Assembly (NCBI GenBank): GCA_025356055.1
Contig: JANXUU010000096.1
Location: 1-42,343, forward strand
DNA from: Sphingomonas sp.
GTDB taxonomy: Bacteria > Pseudomonadota > Alphaproteobacteria > Sphingomonadales > Sphingomonadaceae
Length of the DNA stretch: 42,343 nt
Direction: 5' to 3'
Part shown: one piece after another, positions 31,105 through 40,796 of the stretch
Position numbering within the stretch: position 1 is the first letter of the stretch
Layout: every line of letters starts with the position of its first letter
Made by a program: the position numbers and the translations under genes
Notes under the pieces: generated by a model
Told to the model about the DNA's origin: nothing
What the model saw: only the letters and a program-made list of their open reading frames with translations
Database searches by the model: none

Positions 31105-33864
31105 CTATTCGCCGTCGGCGGGGCCCTCGGCCAGGTCGTCGCCGATTACCGCGTCGTCGATCGGCGCAAGCTCGTCGAGTGCCTCGATTCCAACTTCTTC
31201 GCTCTCGTCGATCTTGGCGACCGAGACGACATGCTCGCCCTTTGCCACACGCAGGATCATCACGCCCGAGGTGTTGCGCCCGGCGATGCGGATGTCACCA
31301 ACGGTGGTGCGGATGACCTTCGCCTGGTCGGTGACAAGCATCAGCTGCTCGCCGGGTTTCACCGGGAAGGACGCAACGACCCCGCCGTTGCGGTCGGAGG
31401 TGACGATGTTGGTTATGCCCTGGCCGCCGCGATTGGTGCGGCGATATTCATAGGTCGAACTGCGCTTGCCGAAGCCATTCCCGGTGACGGTGAGGAGAAA
31501 TTGCTCCTTGTCGGCGAGTTCGGCGTAGCGTTCTTCGGACAGGCCTTCGGCGGAGGCGTTATCACGCCATTTGGGCGAGCGGAGATAGGCTTCGCGTTCT
31601 TCCGAGGTCGTGCCTGCGCGCCGCAAAATCGACATTGAAATGACCCTGTCATCACTCAGCAGGCGAATGCCGCGCACCCCGGTCGATGAGCGCGACTGAA
31701 ATTCGCGCACGTCGGTCGAGAGGAAGCGGATCGCCTTGCCGTTGCGCGTGGCGAGCAGGACGTCGTCTTCCTCGGTCAGCAGGTCGACCGCAATCAGCCG
31801 GTCGGTTGGATCCCCTTCCTCGCCTTCCTCTTCCGAGATCCCGAACTTCATGGCAATCTTGCCCGCGGTCGGGATGTTGGTGAACGCGGTCATCGGATTG
31901 CGCCGTACCGTGCCCTTGGCAGTGCAGAACATGAGGTGGAGCGGCGCCCACTCAGCCTCGTTCTCGGGCAACGGTAGCACGGTAGTAATCACTTCGCCCT
32001 CGGCGAGCGGGAGCAGGTTGATCATCGGCCGACCGCGTGCGGCGGGGTTGCCTTCCGGCAGGCGCCACACCTTCATGCGATAGACGCGGCCCAAATTTGA
32101 GAAGAACAGCACCGGGTTGTGGGTCGAAGTCACGAACAACTCGGTGACGACGTCCTCATCCTTGGTGTTCATCCCCGAACGGCCCTTGCCGCCGCGCTTC
32201 TGCTCGCGGAACAGGGCGAGCGGGGTGCGCTTGATGTAGCCGGACATGGTCACGGTGACGACATTGTCCTCGCGTTCGATGAGGTCCTCGTCGTCGAGGC
32301 CGTCGAAGGCCGCGGCGAGCTCGGACTTGCGCGGGGTCGAGAATTCGGCGTCCACGGCATCGAGTTCCTCGACCATGACCGCATAGAGTTTCGCGCGGTC
32401 GCCGAGGATATCGAGCAATTCGGTGATGATCGTCGCGAGCCCGGCGAGTTCCTTGCCGATCTCGTCGCGGCCGAGCGCGGTCAGGCGGTGGAGGCGGAGC
32501 TCAAGGATCGCGCGAACCTGGATTTCGCTCAGGCGATAGGTCGCGCCGGCGGCCTGGGGTTCGACCGCCTCGACCAGCTTGATGTAGGGGCGGATCTGCT
32601 CGCTGTCCCATTCGCGGGAGATCAGCGCTTCGCGCGCGGCGGCGGGGCTCGGCGAGCCGCGGATGATGCGGACGACCTCGTCGAGATTGGTCACCGCGAC
32701 GACCAGCCCAAGCAAAATGTGCGCACGCTCGCGGGCCTTGAGCAACTCGTATTTCGAGCGGCGGATGATGACTTCTTCGCGGAACTTGACGAACGCCTCG
32801 ATGATGTCGCGAAGCGCGAGCGTCTCGGGGCGGCCGCCGCGGATCGCGAGCATGTTGGCCGAGAAACTCGATTGTGCCGGAGTGTGGCGCCACAACTGGT
32901 TGAGCACGACTTCGGGGCTGGCATCGCGCTTGAGCTCGAGGACGATTCGAACGCCGAGCCGGTTAGATTCGTCGCGAATATCGCTGACGCCCTCGATCCG
33001 CCGGTCCTTGCACGCCTCGGCGATCTTCTCGACCAGCCCGTTCTTGCCGACCTGGTAGGGGATTTCGGTGAGGACGATCGTCTTCCTGTCGCCGCGCCCT
33101 TCCTCGACATGGTGGCGCGAGCGCTGGAGGATACCGCCGCGCCCGGTGGTGTAAGCCGAGCGGATCCCGCCTTGGCCAAGGATGATCGATCCGGTCGGGA
33201 AATCGGGGCCCTTGACGAACTCCATCAGTCCTCCGGTCGTGATGGCGGGGTCGGCGATGTAGGCGCGGCACGCGGCGATCACTTCGCCGAGGTTGTGCGG
33301 AGGGATGTTGGTCGCCATGCCAACCGCGATTCCGCCGGCGCCGTTGACAAGCAGGTTGGGGAATCGCGCGGGCAGAACCTGAGGCTCGCGCTCGCTGGCG
33401 TCATAGTTCGGCGTGAAGTCGACCGTGTCCTTGTCGATGTCGCCGAGCAGGAAATTGGCGACCTTGGCGAGCCGCGCCTCGGTGTAGCGCATCGCGGCGG
33501 GGGGATCGGGGTCCATCGATCCGAAATTGCCCTGGCCGTCGATCAGCGGCACGCGCATCGACCAATCCTGGGTCATCCGGGCGAGCGCGTCGTAAATCGC
33601 GCTGTCGCCGTGCGGGTGATATTTACCCATGACGTCACCGACGATGCGGCTCGACTTGCGATAGGCCTTGCCGGCAACATAGCCTGCTTCCTGGCAGGCG
33701 TAGAGGATGCGGCGGTGGACCGGCTTCAAGCCGTCACGGACGTCGGGCAGCGCGCGGCTGACGATGACGCTCATCGCATAGTCGAGATAGCTGGTCTTCA
33801 TCTCCTCGACGATGGAGATGGGCTGGATATCGCTGGTATCGGCAACCGGCGGAGTCGTGGCCAA
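31105..33864 (-). CDS. gyrA: DNA gyrase subunit A
   Basis: Breakage-reunion subunit of DNA gyrase, 919 residues. The N-terminal domain has [38 protein letters not shown], and the catalytic Tyr127 in [10 protein letters not shown]. The quinolone-determining positions equivalent to Ser83 and Asp87 of E. coli are Ser88 and Asp92, the sensitive form. The C-terminal DNA-wrapping beta-pinwheel begins with the GyrA-box [11 protein letters not shown] short acidic tail ends the protein. Its promoter region (33865-34020) contains a GC-rich hairpin. Confidence 0.99.
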   Translation of the reverse strand: MATTPPVADTSDIQPISIVEEMKTSYLDYAMSVIVSRALPDVRDGLKPVHRRILYACQEAGYVAGKAYRKSSRIVGDVMGKYHPHGDSAIYDALARMTQDWSMRVPLIDGQGNFGSMDPDPPAAMRYTEARLAKVANFLLGDIDKDTVDFTPNYDASEREPQVLPARFPNLLVNGAGGIAVGMATNIPPHNLGEVIAACRAYIADPAITTGGLMEFVKGPDFPTGSIILGQGGIRSAYTTGRGGILQRSRHHVEEGRGDRKTIVLTEIPYQVGKNGLVEKIAEACKDRRIEGVSDIRDESNRLGVRIVLELKRDASPEVVLNQLWRHTPAQSSFSANMLAIRGGRPETLALRDIIEAFVKFREEVIIRRSKYELLKARERAHILLGLVVAVTNLDEVVRIIRGSPSPAAAREALISREWDSEQIRPYIKLVEAVEPQAAGATYRLSEIQVRAILELRLHRLTALGRDEIGKELAGLATIITELLDILGDRAKLYAVMVEELDAVDAEFSTPRKSELAAAFDGLDDEDLIEREDNVVTVTMSGYIKRTPLALFREQKRGGKGRSGMNTKDEDVVTELFVTSTHNPVLFFSNLGRVYRMKVWRLPEGNPAARGRPMINLLPLAEGEVITTVLPLPENEAEWAPLHLMFCTAKGTVRRNPMTAFTNIPTAGKIAMKFGISEEEGEEGDPTDRLIAVDLLTEEDDVLLATRNGKAIRFLSTDVREFQSRSSTGVRGIRLLSDDRVISMSILRRAGTTSEEREAYLRSPKWRDNASAEGLSEERYAELADKEQFLLTVTGNGFGKRSSTYEYRRTNRGGQGITNIVTSDRNGGVVASFPVKPGEQLMLVTDQAKVIRTTVGDIRIAGRNTSGVMILRVAKGEHVVSVAKIDESEEVGIEALDELAPIDDAVIGDDLAEGPADGE

Positions 33865-33956
33865 TTCTTATGTCCTGACGGTAAGAAAACGGACGGAAAC
33901 GGCGGTCGCCGCTGCGTCCGTACCGTCTAGGCGATCAGGACCACCAACACCACCCC

Positions 33957-33986
33957 CGCGCCCGCGCATGTACGTGCGCAGGCGCG
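33957..33986. repeat. GC-rich hairpin between yaaA and gyrA
   Basis: CGCGCC-C-GCGCA and TGCGC-A-GGCGCG form an 11 bp stem with one mismatch and a 6-base loop (TGTACG). It lies 34 bp after the yaaA stop and about 95 bp before gyrA. Without a T-run it may still stop yaaA transcription or shape the gyrA leader. Confidence 0.45.
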
Positions 33987-34020
33987 AGGTCATTGGTTCG
34001 GTTTGGAGCCCCGGTCCGCT

Positions 34021-34773
34021 TCAGGCGCGCACGAACAGGGGGACGTGCGGAATCGACCCGTCCTCGTCAAAGTGCCACCCGTCGCGGTCGAATGACTGAA
34101 GTCCCGCGAGGTCGGCTATCCGCTCGTCGCACACGAAACGGGCGAGAGCGCCGCGCGCGACCTTGGCGGTAAAGCTCTGAAACTTCAGCCCCTTGGCGGT
34201 GCGGACTCTAAAGTCAGGGGCAATGAGGCAAACCTTCTTCGGCAGGAACGGCCCCACAACCGCGAAATACTCGCGGCTGGCGAGGTTGAGGATGATATTT
34301 GAACCCTCGTCCGCAAGGTCCGCGAGTAGCGCTCTGGCGACCTTTCTGCCCCAATGGTCGACCAGCTTGCCGCCCCTGGGCGCCCAGTCTGTCCCCATTT
34401 CGAGTCGATAAGGCCGCATGGCGTCAAGTGGACGAAGAATGCCGTAAAGCCCCGAAAGGATACGCAGATGGGCCTGCGCATAGTCAACCACCGCGGGCTC
34501 GGCGGAGGCCGCATCGAACCCGCGATAGACGTCGCCGGCAAAGGTGCGGATCGCCGGGCGCTGCTCGGCCTTCGCGAACCCCTTGAAGCGCTTGGCATTC
34601 AAATCGGCAAGCGCGGGGGAAATATGCATCAATTCCGAAAGTTCGGCGGGCTTCAGCTTGGCTGCCGCACGTGCCAGCCGGACGGCGTCCGCAGCGAAGC
34701 GAGGCTCCGTCGAACTGTCCACGAACGGCGTCGCAAGATCGAGGGTCTTGGCGGGGGACAGGAGGATCAGCAT
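34021..34773 (-). CDS. yaaA: Peroxide stress protein YaaA
   Basis: A 250-residue member of the YaaA (DUF328) family, whose E. coli representative lowers intracellular iron and protects DNA during hydrogen peroxide stress. Marks are MLILLSPAKTLD, ELMHISPALADLNAKRF, YDAQ-type blocks here as DYAQAHLRILSGLYGILRP, LDAMRPYRLEMGTDW, and NLASREYFAVV. Length fits the family. It lies upstream of gyrA on the same strand and diverges from the TPR-protein gene across 203 bp. Confidence 0.95.
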   Translation of the reverse strand: MLILLSPAKTLDLATPFVDSSTEPRFAADAVRLARAAAKLKPAELSELMHISPALADLNAKRFKGFAKAEQRPAIRTFAGDVYRGFDAASAEPAVVDYAQAHLRILSGLYGILRPLDAMRPYRLEMGTDWAPRGGKLVDHWGRKVARALLADLADEGSNIILNLASREYFAVVGPFLPKKVCLIAPDFRVRTAKGLKFQSFTAKVARGALARFVCDERIADLAGLQSFDRDGWHFDEDGSIPHVPLFVRA

Positions 34774-34836
34774 CGAGACGCGCCGCTAGCCGCTCCTGGG
34801 GCATGCGTCAAAGCGGCGCCGATTTAACAACCTTGC

Positions 34837-34878
34837 GAGTGACTCTAAGTCGTTGGTTCAATTGATGTTCAGTCACTC
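34837..34878. repeat. 8 bp inverted repeat with 26 bp spacer in the yaaA/TPR divergent gap
   Basis: GAGTGACT at 34837-34844 and its complement AGTCACTC at 34871-34878 lie between two divergent genes. The arms are about three to four helical turns apart, which would suit a dimeric regulator or a DNA loop. No other promoter element was clear in the 203 bp gap (34774-34976). Confidence 0.35.
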
Positions 34879-34976
34879 TCCATCAATCCCGCTTCCAGCC
34901 GAAGCGATTGAGGGCTATCTCGTGCTTCGTTTTTGGATTCCCGCCGATGAAGCGGCAGACTACCAGGAGAACCTTG

Positions 34977-36242
34977 ATGAAATTCTTATCTGTCACGACG
35001 GTGAGCGCGCTCGCCATCGGAATCGTCGCCTCGGGTACGGCCTCGGCCCAATATGGCGCGTCCGCCGCCCCGCCGCGGACGGCCGCTCCCCCCGCCGCCG
35101 CCGTCTCGCCCGCGCAGCGCCAGCTCAAGCTGAGCCCGGCTGCGCAAAAGGCGATCATCGACCTGCAGACCGCGGTCAAGGCGAAGAATAGTGCTGCGAT
35201 CCCGGGGCTTGCTGCCGCCGCCAGCGCCGTCGCCAAGACGCCAGACGACCGCTACGCAATCGCCAGTCTGCAGCTGCAGGCTGCGGCAGAAGCCGATGAC
35301 AACCCGGGGCTGGTCGCCGCCGCCGACGCGATGCGCGCCAACGGGGCGCCGACCGATTCGCTGATCAAAGTCTATCTCCATGCCGGCCAGGTGTTCGGTA
35401 ATGCAAAGCAATATCCGCTCGCGACTTCGGCACTCGACAAGGCGTTGGCGATCGACCCCAATAATGTCGACGCGCTGCTACTGAAGAGCGACCTGTCGCT
35501 CAAGCAGGGCAATCCGACGGCGAGCGTGGCCGCGCTCAGCCAGGCTATCGCACGCAACAAAGCGACTGGCCAGACGATCCCCGAAAGCTGGTATCAGGCG
35601 GCGGTCGCGCGCTCCTACGAGGCCAAGCTGCCGAGCACTTACGAGGCAGCGCGCCAGTGGGTAACCGCCTATCCGACCCAGCAGCATTGGCGCGACGCGA
35701 TCAACATCTATCGCAACATGAGCGGAGCCGACCGCACTGGGCTGATCGACATTTTCCGCCTCGCCCGCGTCACCAAGTCGCTCTCCGGCGAAAGTGATTA
35801 TCTGGCCGCGTCAGATACGTTCTCGGGTCGTGGCTTCCCTGGCGAGGCTGTTGCCTTGCTCAACGAAGGCGCTGCGGCCAAGACAATAAGCCTGTCGTCG
35901 GTGACCTTCGTGCGCCCCTATGCGCTAGCCAAGGGCAAGTCGATTGGCGACCGTGCCGCCGCGACTGCCGCTGTGAAATCCGCGGCGGGCGCGCCTGCCG
36001 CCGCCACGACGATGGCCGCCGCCGACCGGTTGCTCGGCTATGGCGACTTCGGCCAAGCAGCGACCCTCTATCGCGCCGCGCTCGGTAAGACCGGGGCGAA
36101 TGCCGACCTCATCAACCTTCGCCTCGGCGAAGCGCTGGCGCAATCGGGCGACAAGGCAGGTGCGATGGCCGCGCTGCAGGCGGTCGGGCCGAGCCAGTCC
36201 GAGGTCGCAAAATATTGGCAGGCGTGGGTCGCGACGCGCTAG
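34977..36242 (+). CDS. Secreted TPR repeat protein
   Basis: A 421-residue protein with a classical signal peptide (MKFLSVTTVSALAIGIVASG, then TASA-Q cleavage near residue 24) and a periplasmic tail of helical repeats. One clear TPR is AKQYPLATSALDKALAIDPNN with LLLKSDLSLKQGNPTASVAA; another near the C-terminus is YGDFGQAATLYRAALGKTGA. The rest of the protein is also helical and Ala-rich. Function unknown; TPR proteins usually scaffold others. AGGAG 7 bp before the ATG at 34977 fixes the start. A strong terminator follows. Confidence 0.85.
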   Translation: MKFLSVTTVSALAIGIVASGTASAQYGASAAPPRTAAPPAAAVSPAQRQLKLSPAAQKAIIDLQTAVKAKNSAAIPGLAAAASAVAKTPDDRYAIASLQLQAAAEADDNPGLVAAADAMRANGAPTDSLIKVYLHAGQVFGNAKQYPLATSALDKALAIDPNNVDALLLKSDLSLKQGNPTASVAALSQAIARNKATGQTIPESWYQAAVARSYEAKLPSTYEAARQWVTAYPTQQHWRDAINIYRNMSGADRTGLIDIFRLARVTKSLSGESDYLAASDTFSGRGFPGEAVALLNEGAAAKTISLSSVTFVRPYALAKGKSIGDRAAATAAVKSAAGAPAAATTMAAADRLLGYGDFGQAATLYRAALGKTGANADLINLRLGEALAQSGDKAGAMAALQAVGPSQSEVAKYWQAWVATR

Positions 36243-36261
36243 TCCGGTTAACTGGTCGGAC

Positions 36262-36291
36262 AGGGCGCTGGCGCAAGCTGGCGCCCTTTTT
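36262..36291 (+). terminator. Intrinsic terminator after the TPR-protein gene
   Basis: An 11 bp stem (AGGGCGCTGGC with GCTGGCGCCCT, two G-T wobbles) closed by a GCAA tetraloop and followed by a run of T. This is the best terminator in the window and isolates the TPR gene from the kinase-like gene. Confidence 0.85.
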
Positions 36292-36420
36292 CGTCGTGAT
36301 TTCAAGGCGTAATGCGACTGTCCTAAAACGGGATGGTTAATTGCCGGCCTCTGTCAAATCCGCCGATTGCTGCCCAGGTCTGGCGCGCCCGCAGCCGACC
36401 ATGAGGCCAATTCGCATCCA

Positions 36421-37956
36421 GTGAAATTCGACGACCGCCTTGCCACTATCCTTGCCGTACGCGCCAGCGGGCCGCACGACCGCGCGGTGCGTTGGCGCCA
36501 GCTGGTCGACCTGGTTGCGCGCGCCGGGCCGGATGCGAATGGGCCGGTGATCGATCAGGCACTCGCCGAAATCCGCGAAGGGCAGCAGGAAGTCGCCGAA
36601 CCACTTCGCGCCGCCGCTGTGCGCGCAATTGCGGGCCGGGCGCTGCTTCCATCGCTGCTCGAGGCTTTCGCGGGAGATACGCTCGACGTCGCCGCGCCAC
36701 TGCTGACCGGCGCGCTGCCAAATGCCCAACTGCGCGCAGCCGCTTCGCTCGAAGTTCGTCGCTTTCTTGAGGCAATGCATCCGACGCCGACTCCCGCCAC
36801 CTCGGCTCCTGCGCCGCCACCGCCCTCGCTCGCGCCGAGCGAATTGCCGTCGATTAGCCAGTTGCTCGATCGTCTCGAAAAGCTCAATGCCCAGCGTGCC
36901 CCCGAGCCGCGTGGCGAGCCTTTGCCGCCACTAGCGTTATTGCCGGTCGCGCCGCGTCCCAACTCGGCGGCGCTCGCCTACGGCCACCATGACGCGCCCG
37001 CGCTGTTTCGTTGGGAGTGCGGGCCCGGCGGCAATATCGGCTGGGTTGACGGAGCCCCCCGCGGCGCTCTCGTCGGTCGCTCGATCGCCCGCTCGGACCC
37101 AGACGAAGGCGTCGATCGCGACGTGGAGCGCGCTTTCGCCCGCCGTGCGCCATTTCGCGACGCGACTTTGTCGCTGCCCGAGGCCGGAATCGTCGCCGGG
37201 CGCTGGCTGATCAGCGGCGTCCCTGCGTTCGCCCCGGCCGACGGACGCTTCGTCGGCTATCGAGGGATCGCCCGTCGCGCCGAGGCGCTCGCGCGCTCGG
37301 CTCTGCCGAATAGACCCGGATCGCTCGACCCCGCTGCGCTTCGCGAACTGGTTCACGAGATCAAGACCCCGCTTAACGCGATCATTGGCTTTGCCGAGAT
37401 TATTGAGGGCCAATATCTCGGGCCGGCACAAAGCGGCTATCGCGCCCGAGCAGCCGAAATCGTCGCTCAGGCGCGCATTTTACTCGCCGGGGTCGACGAT
37501 CTCGACTTCGCGGCGCGGTTTCGCGGGCGGCTGGCGGGCGACGCGCCGACGAGCGACTTCAAGGAGTTCTTCACGCCCTTCGCCGAGCGACTTCAGGAGC
37601 AGGCGAGCGCGATCGGTGTGACACTGGCAGTTGATGCGCCGCCGACTGAGGGGCTGTGCACGCTCGATCGCGAACTCGCCGATCGTTTGCTTGACCGGTT
37701 TACCGCAGCAGTACTCGGCGCCGCGAGACAAGGGGAGACACTGCGTCTCGCAGTGCGGCGGGAGGACGGGTTTTGCGCACTCCGCATATCCCGCCCCCGC
37801 GCACTCGAAGGGCTAAGCGAAAGCGAGCTGCTTGGGGGCGGCGACGGTGGCGCCGATTTCGCGCTCCGCCTGGCGTTCGGCCTGGCGCAGATCGTCGGCG
37901 GAAGGCTGGGTGCCGACGGCAGCGACCTTGTCCTTCGCATGCCGATGGCGGCCTAG
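36421..37956 (+). CDS. Histidine-kinase-like protein with degenerate ATPase domain
   Basis: A 511-residue protein. Residues 1-115 are helical (DDRLATILAVRASGPHDRAV, RWRQLVDLVARAG); about 120-180 is Pro/Ala-rich linker; 190-290 looks like a PAS-type sensor; then a HisKA dimerisation domain with phospho-acceptor His312 in VHEIKTPLNAIIGFAEIIEG. The C-terminal ATPase region has no N box with Asn, no DxGxG G1 box and only GGGDGGADFALRLAFGLAQI where the G2 box should be. No membrane segment is present. It may be a phosphotransfer protein or pseudokinase. The GTG at 36421 gives the usual MxFDDRLATxLA start. No response-regulator gene is adjacent. Confidence 0.75.
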   Translation: MKFDDRLATILAVRASGPHDRAVRWRQLVDLVARAGPDANGPVIDQALAEIREGQQEVAEPLRAAAVRAIAGRALLPSLLEAFAGDTLDVAAPLLTGALPNAQLRAAASLEVRRFLEAMHPTPTPATSAPAPPPPSLAPSELPSISQLLDRLEKLNAQRAPEPRGEPLPPLALLPVAPRPNSAALAYGHHDAPALFRWECGPGGNIGWVDGAPRGALVGRSIARSDPDEGVDRDVERAFARRAPFRDATLSLPEAGIVAGRWLISGVPAFAPADGRFVGYRGIARRAEALARSALPNRPGSLDPAALRELVHEIKTPLNAIIGFAEIIEGQYLGPAQSGYRARAAEIVAQARILLAGVDDLDFAARFRGRLAGDAPTSDFKEFFTPFAERLQEQASAIGVTLAVDAPPTEGLCTLDRELADRLLDRFTAAVLGAARQGETLRLAVRREDGFCALRISRPRALEGLSESELLGGGDGGADFALRLAFGLAQIVGGRLGADGSDLVLRMPMAA

Positions 37957-38032
37957 GGCCCGGTCGTTTGAGAGGGATGGTGCGCGGTTCCTTTGAAAGC
38001 GCAACTCCGGGACTATAAAGTTCAAGCGCGGA

Positions 38033-38107
38033 TGGTGGGCCCGGAGGGATTCGAACCCCCAACCTAGCCGTTATGAGCGGCCGGCTCTACCATTGAGCTA
38101 CAGGCCC
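38033..38107 (-). tRNA. tRNA with CAU anticodon, probably tRNA-Ile2 (lysidine)
   Basis: A 75-base tRNA with CCA encoded. The acceptor stem GGGCCTG pairs with CGGGCCC, the D arm is GCTC/GAGC, the anticodon loop is CTCATAA (anticodon CAU), the T loop TTCGAAT. C4-G69 and C5-G68 pairs in the acceptor are the marks that TilS uses to convert C34 to lysidine, so this is more likely isoleucine tRNA-2 reading AUA than elongator methionine tRNA. An initiator tRNA is excluded by the paired first base and the ordinary D arm. Confidence 0.9.
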
Positions 38108-38125
38108 GCTCCGGTGATGAGGGCA

Positions 38126-38154
38126 GCGTTAGCGGGATGAGTGGAGGCTCTCAA
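38126..38154 (-). promoter_or_regulatory. Possible promoter of the CAU tRNA
   Basis: Minus-strand TTGAGA (38154-38149), 17 bp spacer and TAACGC (38131-38126), placing transcription start about 12 bp before the tRNA. The -35 is good, the -10 weak. A 12 bp perfect palindrome (GCCGCTAGCGGC, 38155-38166) lies directly upstream of the -35. The remaining gap up to 38294 shows no gene. Confidence 0.35.
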
Positions 38155-38294
38155 GCCGCTAGCGGCAGTCACGGAGTAATTCCTTGACGTCAGTCCTGTC
38201 GGCTCAACCGCAGGCTGGCTGGATTGTCGCCGAGTGGTTGTATTTGGTCTTGGAAACAGCCTTGCGCGGTAGGCATAGGAATAAGCTAACTCGA

Positions 38295-39287
38295 TCATAT
38301 CTTTACCATCCGCATGCCCCGCTCGGCATAGCGAGGTCCCGCGGTCATTCCGCTTGGCGCGGCGGCGTCAAGATCCTTCAAGTCGTCGTCGCTCAGCGAA
38401 ACGTCGGGCGACCTTACCGAATCGCGCATCGTCTCCCGCCGCTTTACACCGGGGATCGGCACAACGTCCTCGCCTTGCGCCAAAAGCCACGCGAGCGCGA
38501 TCTGCGCATTCGAGACATTATGGCGCTTCGCAACGACCGCAATCGCATCAACGATGGCGAGATTTTTCGGCAGGTTCTCGGGGGAGTATCGGGGATCGTT
38601 GCGGCGCCAGTCGTTGGGAGCGACGTCGTCCAGGCTGCGGATACCGCCCGCGAGGAAACCGCGCCCCAACGGGCTGTACGGTACGAAACCAATGCCGAGT
38701 TTGCGGCAGGTCGGAAGGATCTCCTCCTCGACATCGCGTTCCCAGACGGAATATTCCGTCTGCAACGCCGCGATCGGATGCACCTTAGCCGCGCGCCGGA
38801 GCGTTTCTGCGCCGGCCTCGGACAATCCGATGTGGCGAACCTTCCCTTCCTTCACCAGTTCCGCCATCCCGCCGACAGTCTCTTCGATTGGCACGTTGGG
38901 ATCGACGCGGTGCTGGTAGAACAGGTCGATCGTGTCGATGCCAAGCCTCTTCAACGATCCTTCGCAGGCGCGGCGCGCGTTGGCCGGGCTGCCGTCCAGG
39001 CCGGCCAACTCGTTGCCGTTCCACTTCATCGCGAACTTGGTGGCGATCACCAGGCCGTCACGCTTGCCCTTGATCGCCTGACCAACCAGTTCTTCGTTGG
39101 TGAAGGGACCGTACATCTCGGCCGTGTCGAAAAAGGTGACGCCAAGGTCGATCGCCTCGTGGATCGTGGCAATCGACTCGTCCTCGCGCGCATCGCCGTA
39201 GACGATGTTGCCGCCACGGATCATCGGCATGCAGCCGATCCCGATCGCGGAAACTTTCAAGCCTTGGCCAAGTGTCCGGTACTTCAT
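38295..39287 (-). CDS. Aldo/keto reductase
   Basis: A 330-residue NADPH-dependent oxidoreductase of the AKR superfamily (TIM barrel) that reduces aldehydes and ketones. The catalytic tetrad is Asp54, Tyr59, Lys84 and His126 (FFDTAEMYG, ATKFAMK, LFYQHRVDP). Cofactor-binding parts include FVPYSPLGRGFLAGG and VVPIPGVKRRETMRDSV. The substrate cannot be told. A partial EcfG-like element (GGAAC-N16-CTTT, 39332-39356) lies 45 bp upstream. It lies downstream of the aldehyde dehydrogenase on the same strand, 90 bp away. Confidence 0.93.
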   Translation of the reverse strand: MKYRTLGQGLKVSAIGIGCMPMIRGGNIVYGDAREDESIATIHEAIDLGVTFFDTAEMYGPFTNEELVGQAIKGKRDGLVIATKFAMKWNGNELAGLDGSPANARRACEGSLKRLGIDTIDLFYQHRVDPNVPIEETVGGMAELVKEGKVRHIGLSEAGAETLRRAAKVHPIAALQTEYSVWERDVEEEILPTCRKLGIGFVPYSPLGRGFLAGGIRSLDDVAPNDWRRNDPRYSPENLPKNLAIVDAIAVVAKRHNVSNAQIALAWLLAQGEDVVPIPGVKRRETMRDSVRSPDVSLSDDDLKDLDAAAPSGMTAGPRYAERGMRMVKI

Positions 39288-39331
39288 GGGAAAAGCTCCA
39301 AATTACTGAGGTGATTATGCAGGGCGACGAC

Positions 39332-39356
39332 AAAGCAGGCCACGGTAGCGCGTTCC
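39332..39356 (-). promoter_or_regulatory. Weak EcfG-like element before the aldo/keto reductase
   Basis: Minus-strand GGAAC (39356-39352), 16 bp spacer and CTTT (39335-39332). The -35 is perfect but the -10 lacks the G of CGTT. Listed because the neighbouring gene has a perfect copy; on its own it is not convincing. Confidence 0.25.
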
Positions 39357-39377
39357 GGCGCGCCGGACAGTTTCAGC

Positions 39378-40733
39378 TCAATTCGGGCGGAGGACTGATT
39401 TTATATTCATGAACTCGTGCAGCCCCCACGGGCCCAACTCGCGGCCATGGCCCGAGTGCTTGATCCCGCCAAATGGCGCCTCGGGCATGCTCGCCAGCAT
39501 TTGGTTGATCGCGGTCATTCCCGCCTCGATCCCGGCGATGAAGCGATCTTCTTCGCCCTTGTCCCTGGTCCATACCGACGATCCCAGGCCAAACGGGATC
39601 GCGTTCGCGACGCGGATCGCCTCGTCGATGTCGGCGACCTTGAACAGCATCGCGATCGGGCCAAATATTTCCTCATGGGCAAGCGCGCTGTCGACCGGAA
39701 CCCCGGTCAGCACCCCGCCGCCGATATAGGCGCCCTTGCTCGGCAGCGCCTCGCCGCCCACCAGCTTCGCTCCGGCCGCCTTAGCCTCTTCAAGCTGACC
39801 AAGCACCGTCTTCAATTGCTCGAAACTCGACAGCGGCCCCATCTCGCTGCTGGCATCCATCGGGTCGCCCGCTTTGGCCGCGAGCATCCCGGCAATGAAC
39901 TTTCCGGCAAACGCATCGTAAACCTCGGCGTGGACGATCATCCGCTTGGCGCAGACGCACGACTGCCCACTGTTCTGGATCCGCGCGATCACCGCGACTT
40001 TCGCCGCCTGGTCGATGTCGGCCGAGGGCATGACGATGAACGGATCCGATCCGCCAAGCTCGAGCACGACCTTCTTGAGCGCCTTGCCCGCCGCTTCCGC
40101 AACCGACCGTCCCGCGCCTTCGCTCCCGGTCAGCGCCACCCCGGCGATGCGGTCGTCGGCGATCAGCGGGCCCACCTTGTCCGACTTGATCGCGAGATTT
40201 TGAAACAGTCCGTCGGGTGCGCCCGCAGCGATGATCGTTTCCTCGATCATGCCCGCCACGCCCTGGACGATGCTGGCATGCTTCAGCAGTCCGACATTGC
40301 CCGCCAGGATCGTCGGCGCGACAAAGCGGATCACCTGCCAGTAGGGGAAATTCCACGGCATCACCGCCAGGATCGGGCCGAGCGGAAGCAAGTGCACTTC
40401 ACCATTGGCCCCGGCGATCGGCTGCGGCGCGAGCAATGCCTCGCCATTCTGCGCATAATAGCGGAACGCCGCAGCACATTTCTGCAACTCGGCGCGCGCC
40501 GAGACGAGGGTCTTACCCATTTCCATGCTCGCCATTCGCGCCATTGGTTCGATCCGGGCATCAAATTCCGTCGCGATCCTGTCGAGCAACGCAGTCCGGT
40601 CGGCGACCGGCGTGAACCGCCACGTCGCGAACCGCTCTACGGCACGTGCGATCTTGGCCTCTACCTCATCTGCAGTCAGCTCGGGATAAGTAGCGATCTC
40701 GTCGCCAGTAGCGGGGTTGATGCTGCGAAACAT
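39378..40733 (-). CDS. Aldehyde dehydrogenase (succinate-semialdehyde dehydrogenase-like)
   Basis: A 451-residue NAD(P)-dependent aldehyde dehydrogenase. Catalytic Cys259 is in [11 protein letters not shown] and the general base Glu225 in [11 protein letters not shown]. The cofactor fold has [20 protein letters not shown] and [20 protein letters not shown]. The C-terminal blocks are [13 protein letters not shown] and [15 protein letters not shown]. It most resembles the succinate-semialdehyde dehydrogenase group, but the substrate is inferred only. The ATG at 40733 gives the conserved [18 protein letters not shown] start; an upstream TTG is less likely. A perfect EcfG-type promoter lies 38 bp upstream. 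Confidence 0.92.
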   Translation of the reverse strand: MFRSINPATGDEIATYPELTADEVEAKIARAVERFATWRFTPVADRTALLDRIATEFDARIEPMARMASMEMGKTLVSARAELQKCAAAFRYYAQNGEALLAPQPIAGANGEVHLLPLGPILAVMPWNFPYWQVIRFVAPTILAGNVGLLKHASIVQGVAGMIEETIIAAGAPDGLFQNLAIKSDKVGPLIADDRIAGVALTGSEGAGRSVAEAAGKALKKVVLELGGSDPFIVMPSADIDQAAKVAVIARIQNSGQSCVCAKRMIVHAEVYDAFAGKFIAGMLAAKAGDPMDASSEMGPLSSFEQLKTVLGQLEEAKAAGAKLVGGEALPSKGAYIGGGVLTGVPVDSALAHEEIFGPIAMLFKVADIDEAIRVANAIPFGLGSSVWTRDKGEEDRFIAGIEAGMTAINQMLASMPEAPFGGIKHSGHGRELGPWGLHEFMNIKSVLRPN

Positions 40734-40770
40734 CTGGGGACTTTCCGAACAAGGGAGGGACTGGCCACGC

Positions 40771-40796
40771 AACGTCCCGCCGCTTCACCGCGTTCC
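40771..40796 (-). promoter_or_regulatory. EcfG-type general-stress promoter of the aldehyde dehydrogenase
   Basis: Minus-strand GGAAC (40796-40792), 17 bp spacer, CGTT (40774-40771): perfect consensus, 38 bp before the ATG. The rest of the 305 bp gap 40734-41038 has no gene. It holds a small hairpin (GCGGGA/TCCCGC, 40891-40906) and the palindrome GAACGTTC near 40986, both of unknown use. Confidence 0.8.

Noticed and set aside
32119-33930. 603-codon open frame antisense to gyrA
   Set aside because: Same cause; composition mirrors the gyrA codons and no domain is visible.
36330-36345. GGTTAATTG as a CtrA site upstream of the kinase-like gene
   Set aside because: CtrA sites need two TTAA halves 7 bp apart; only one half is present.
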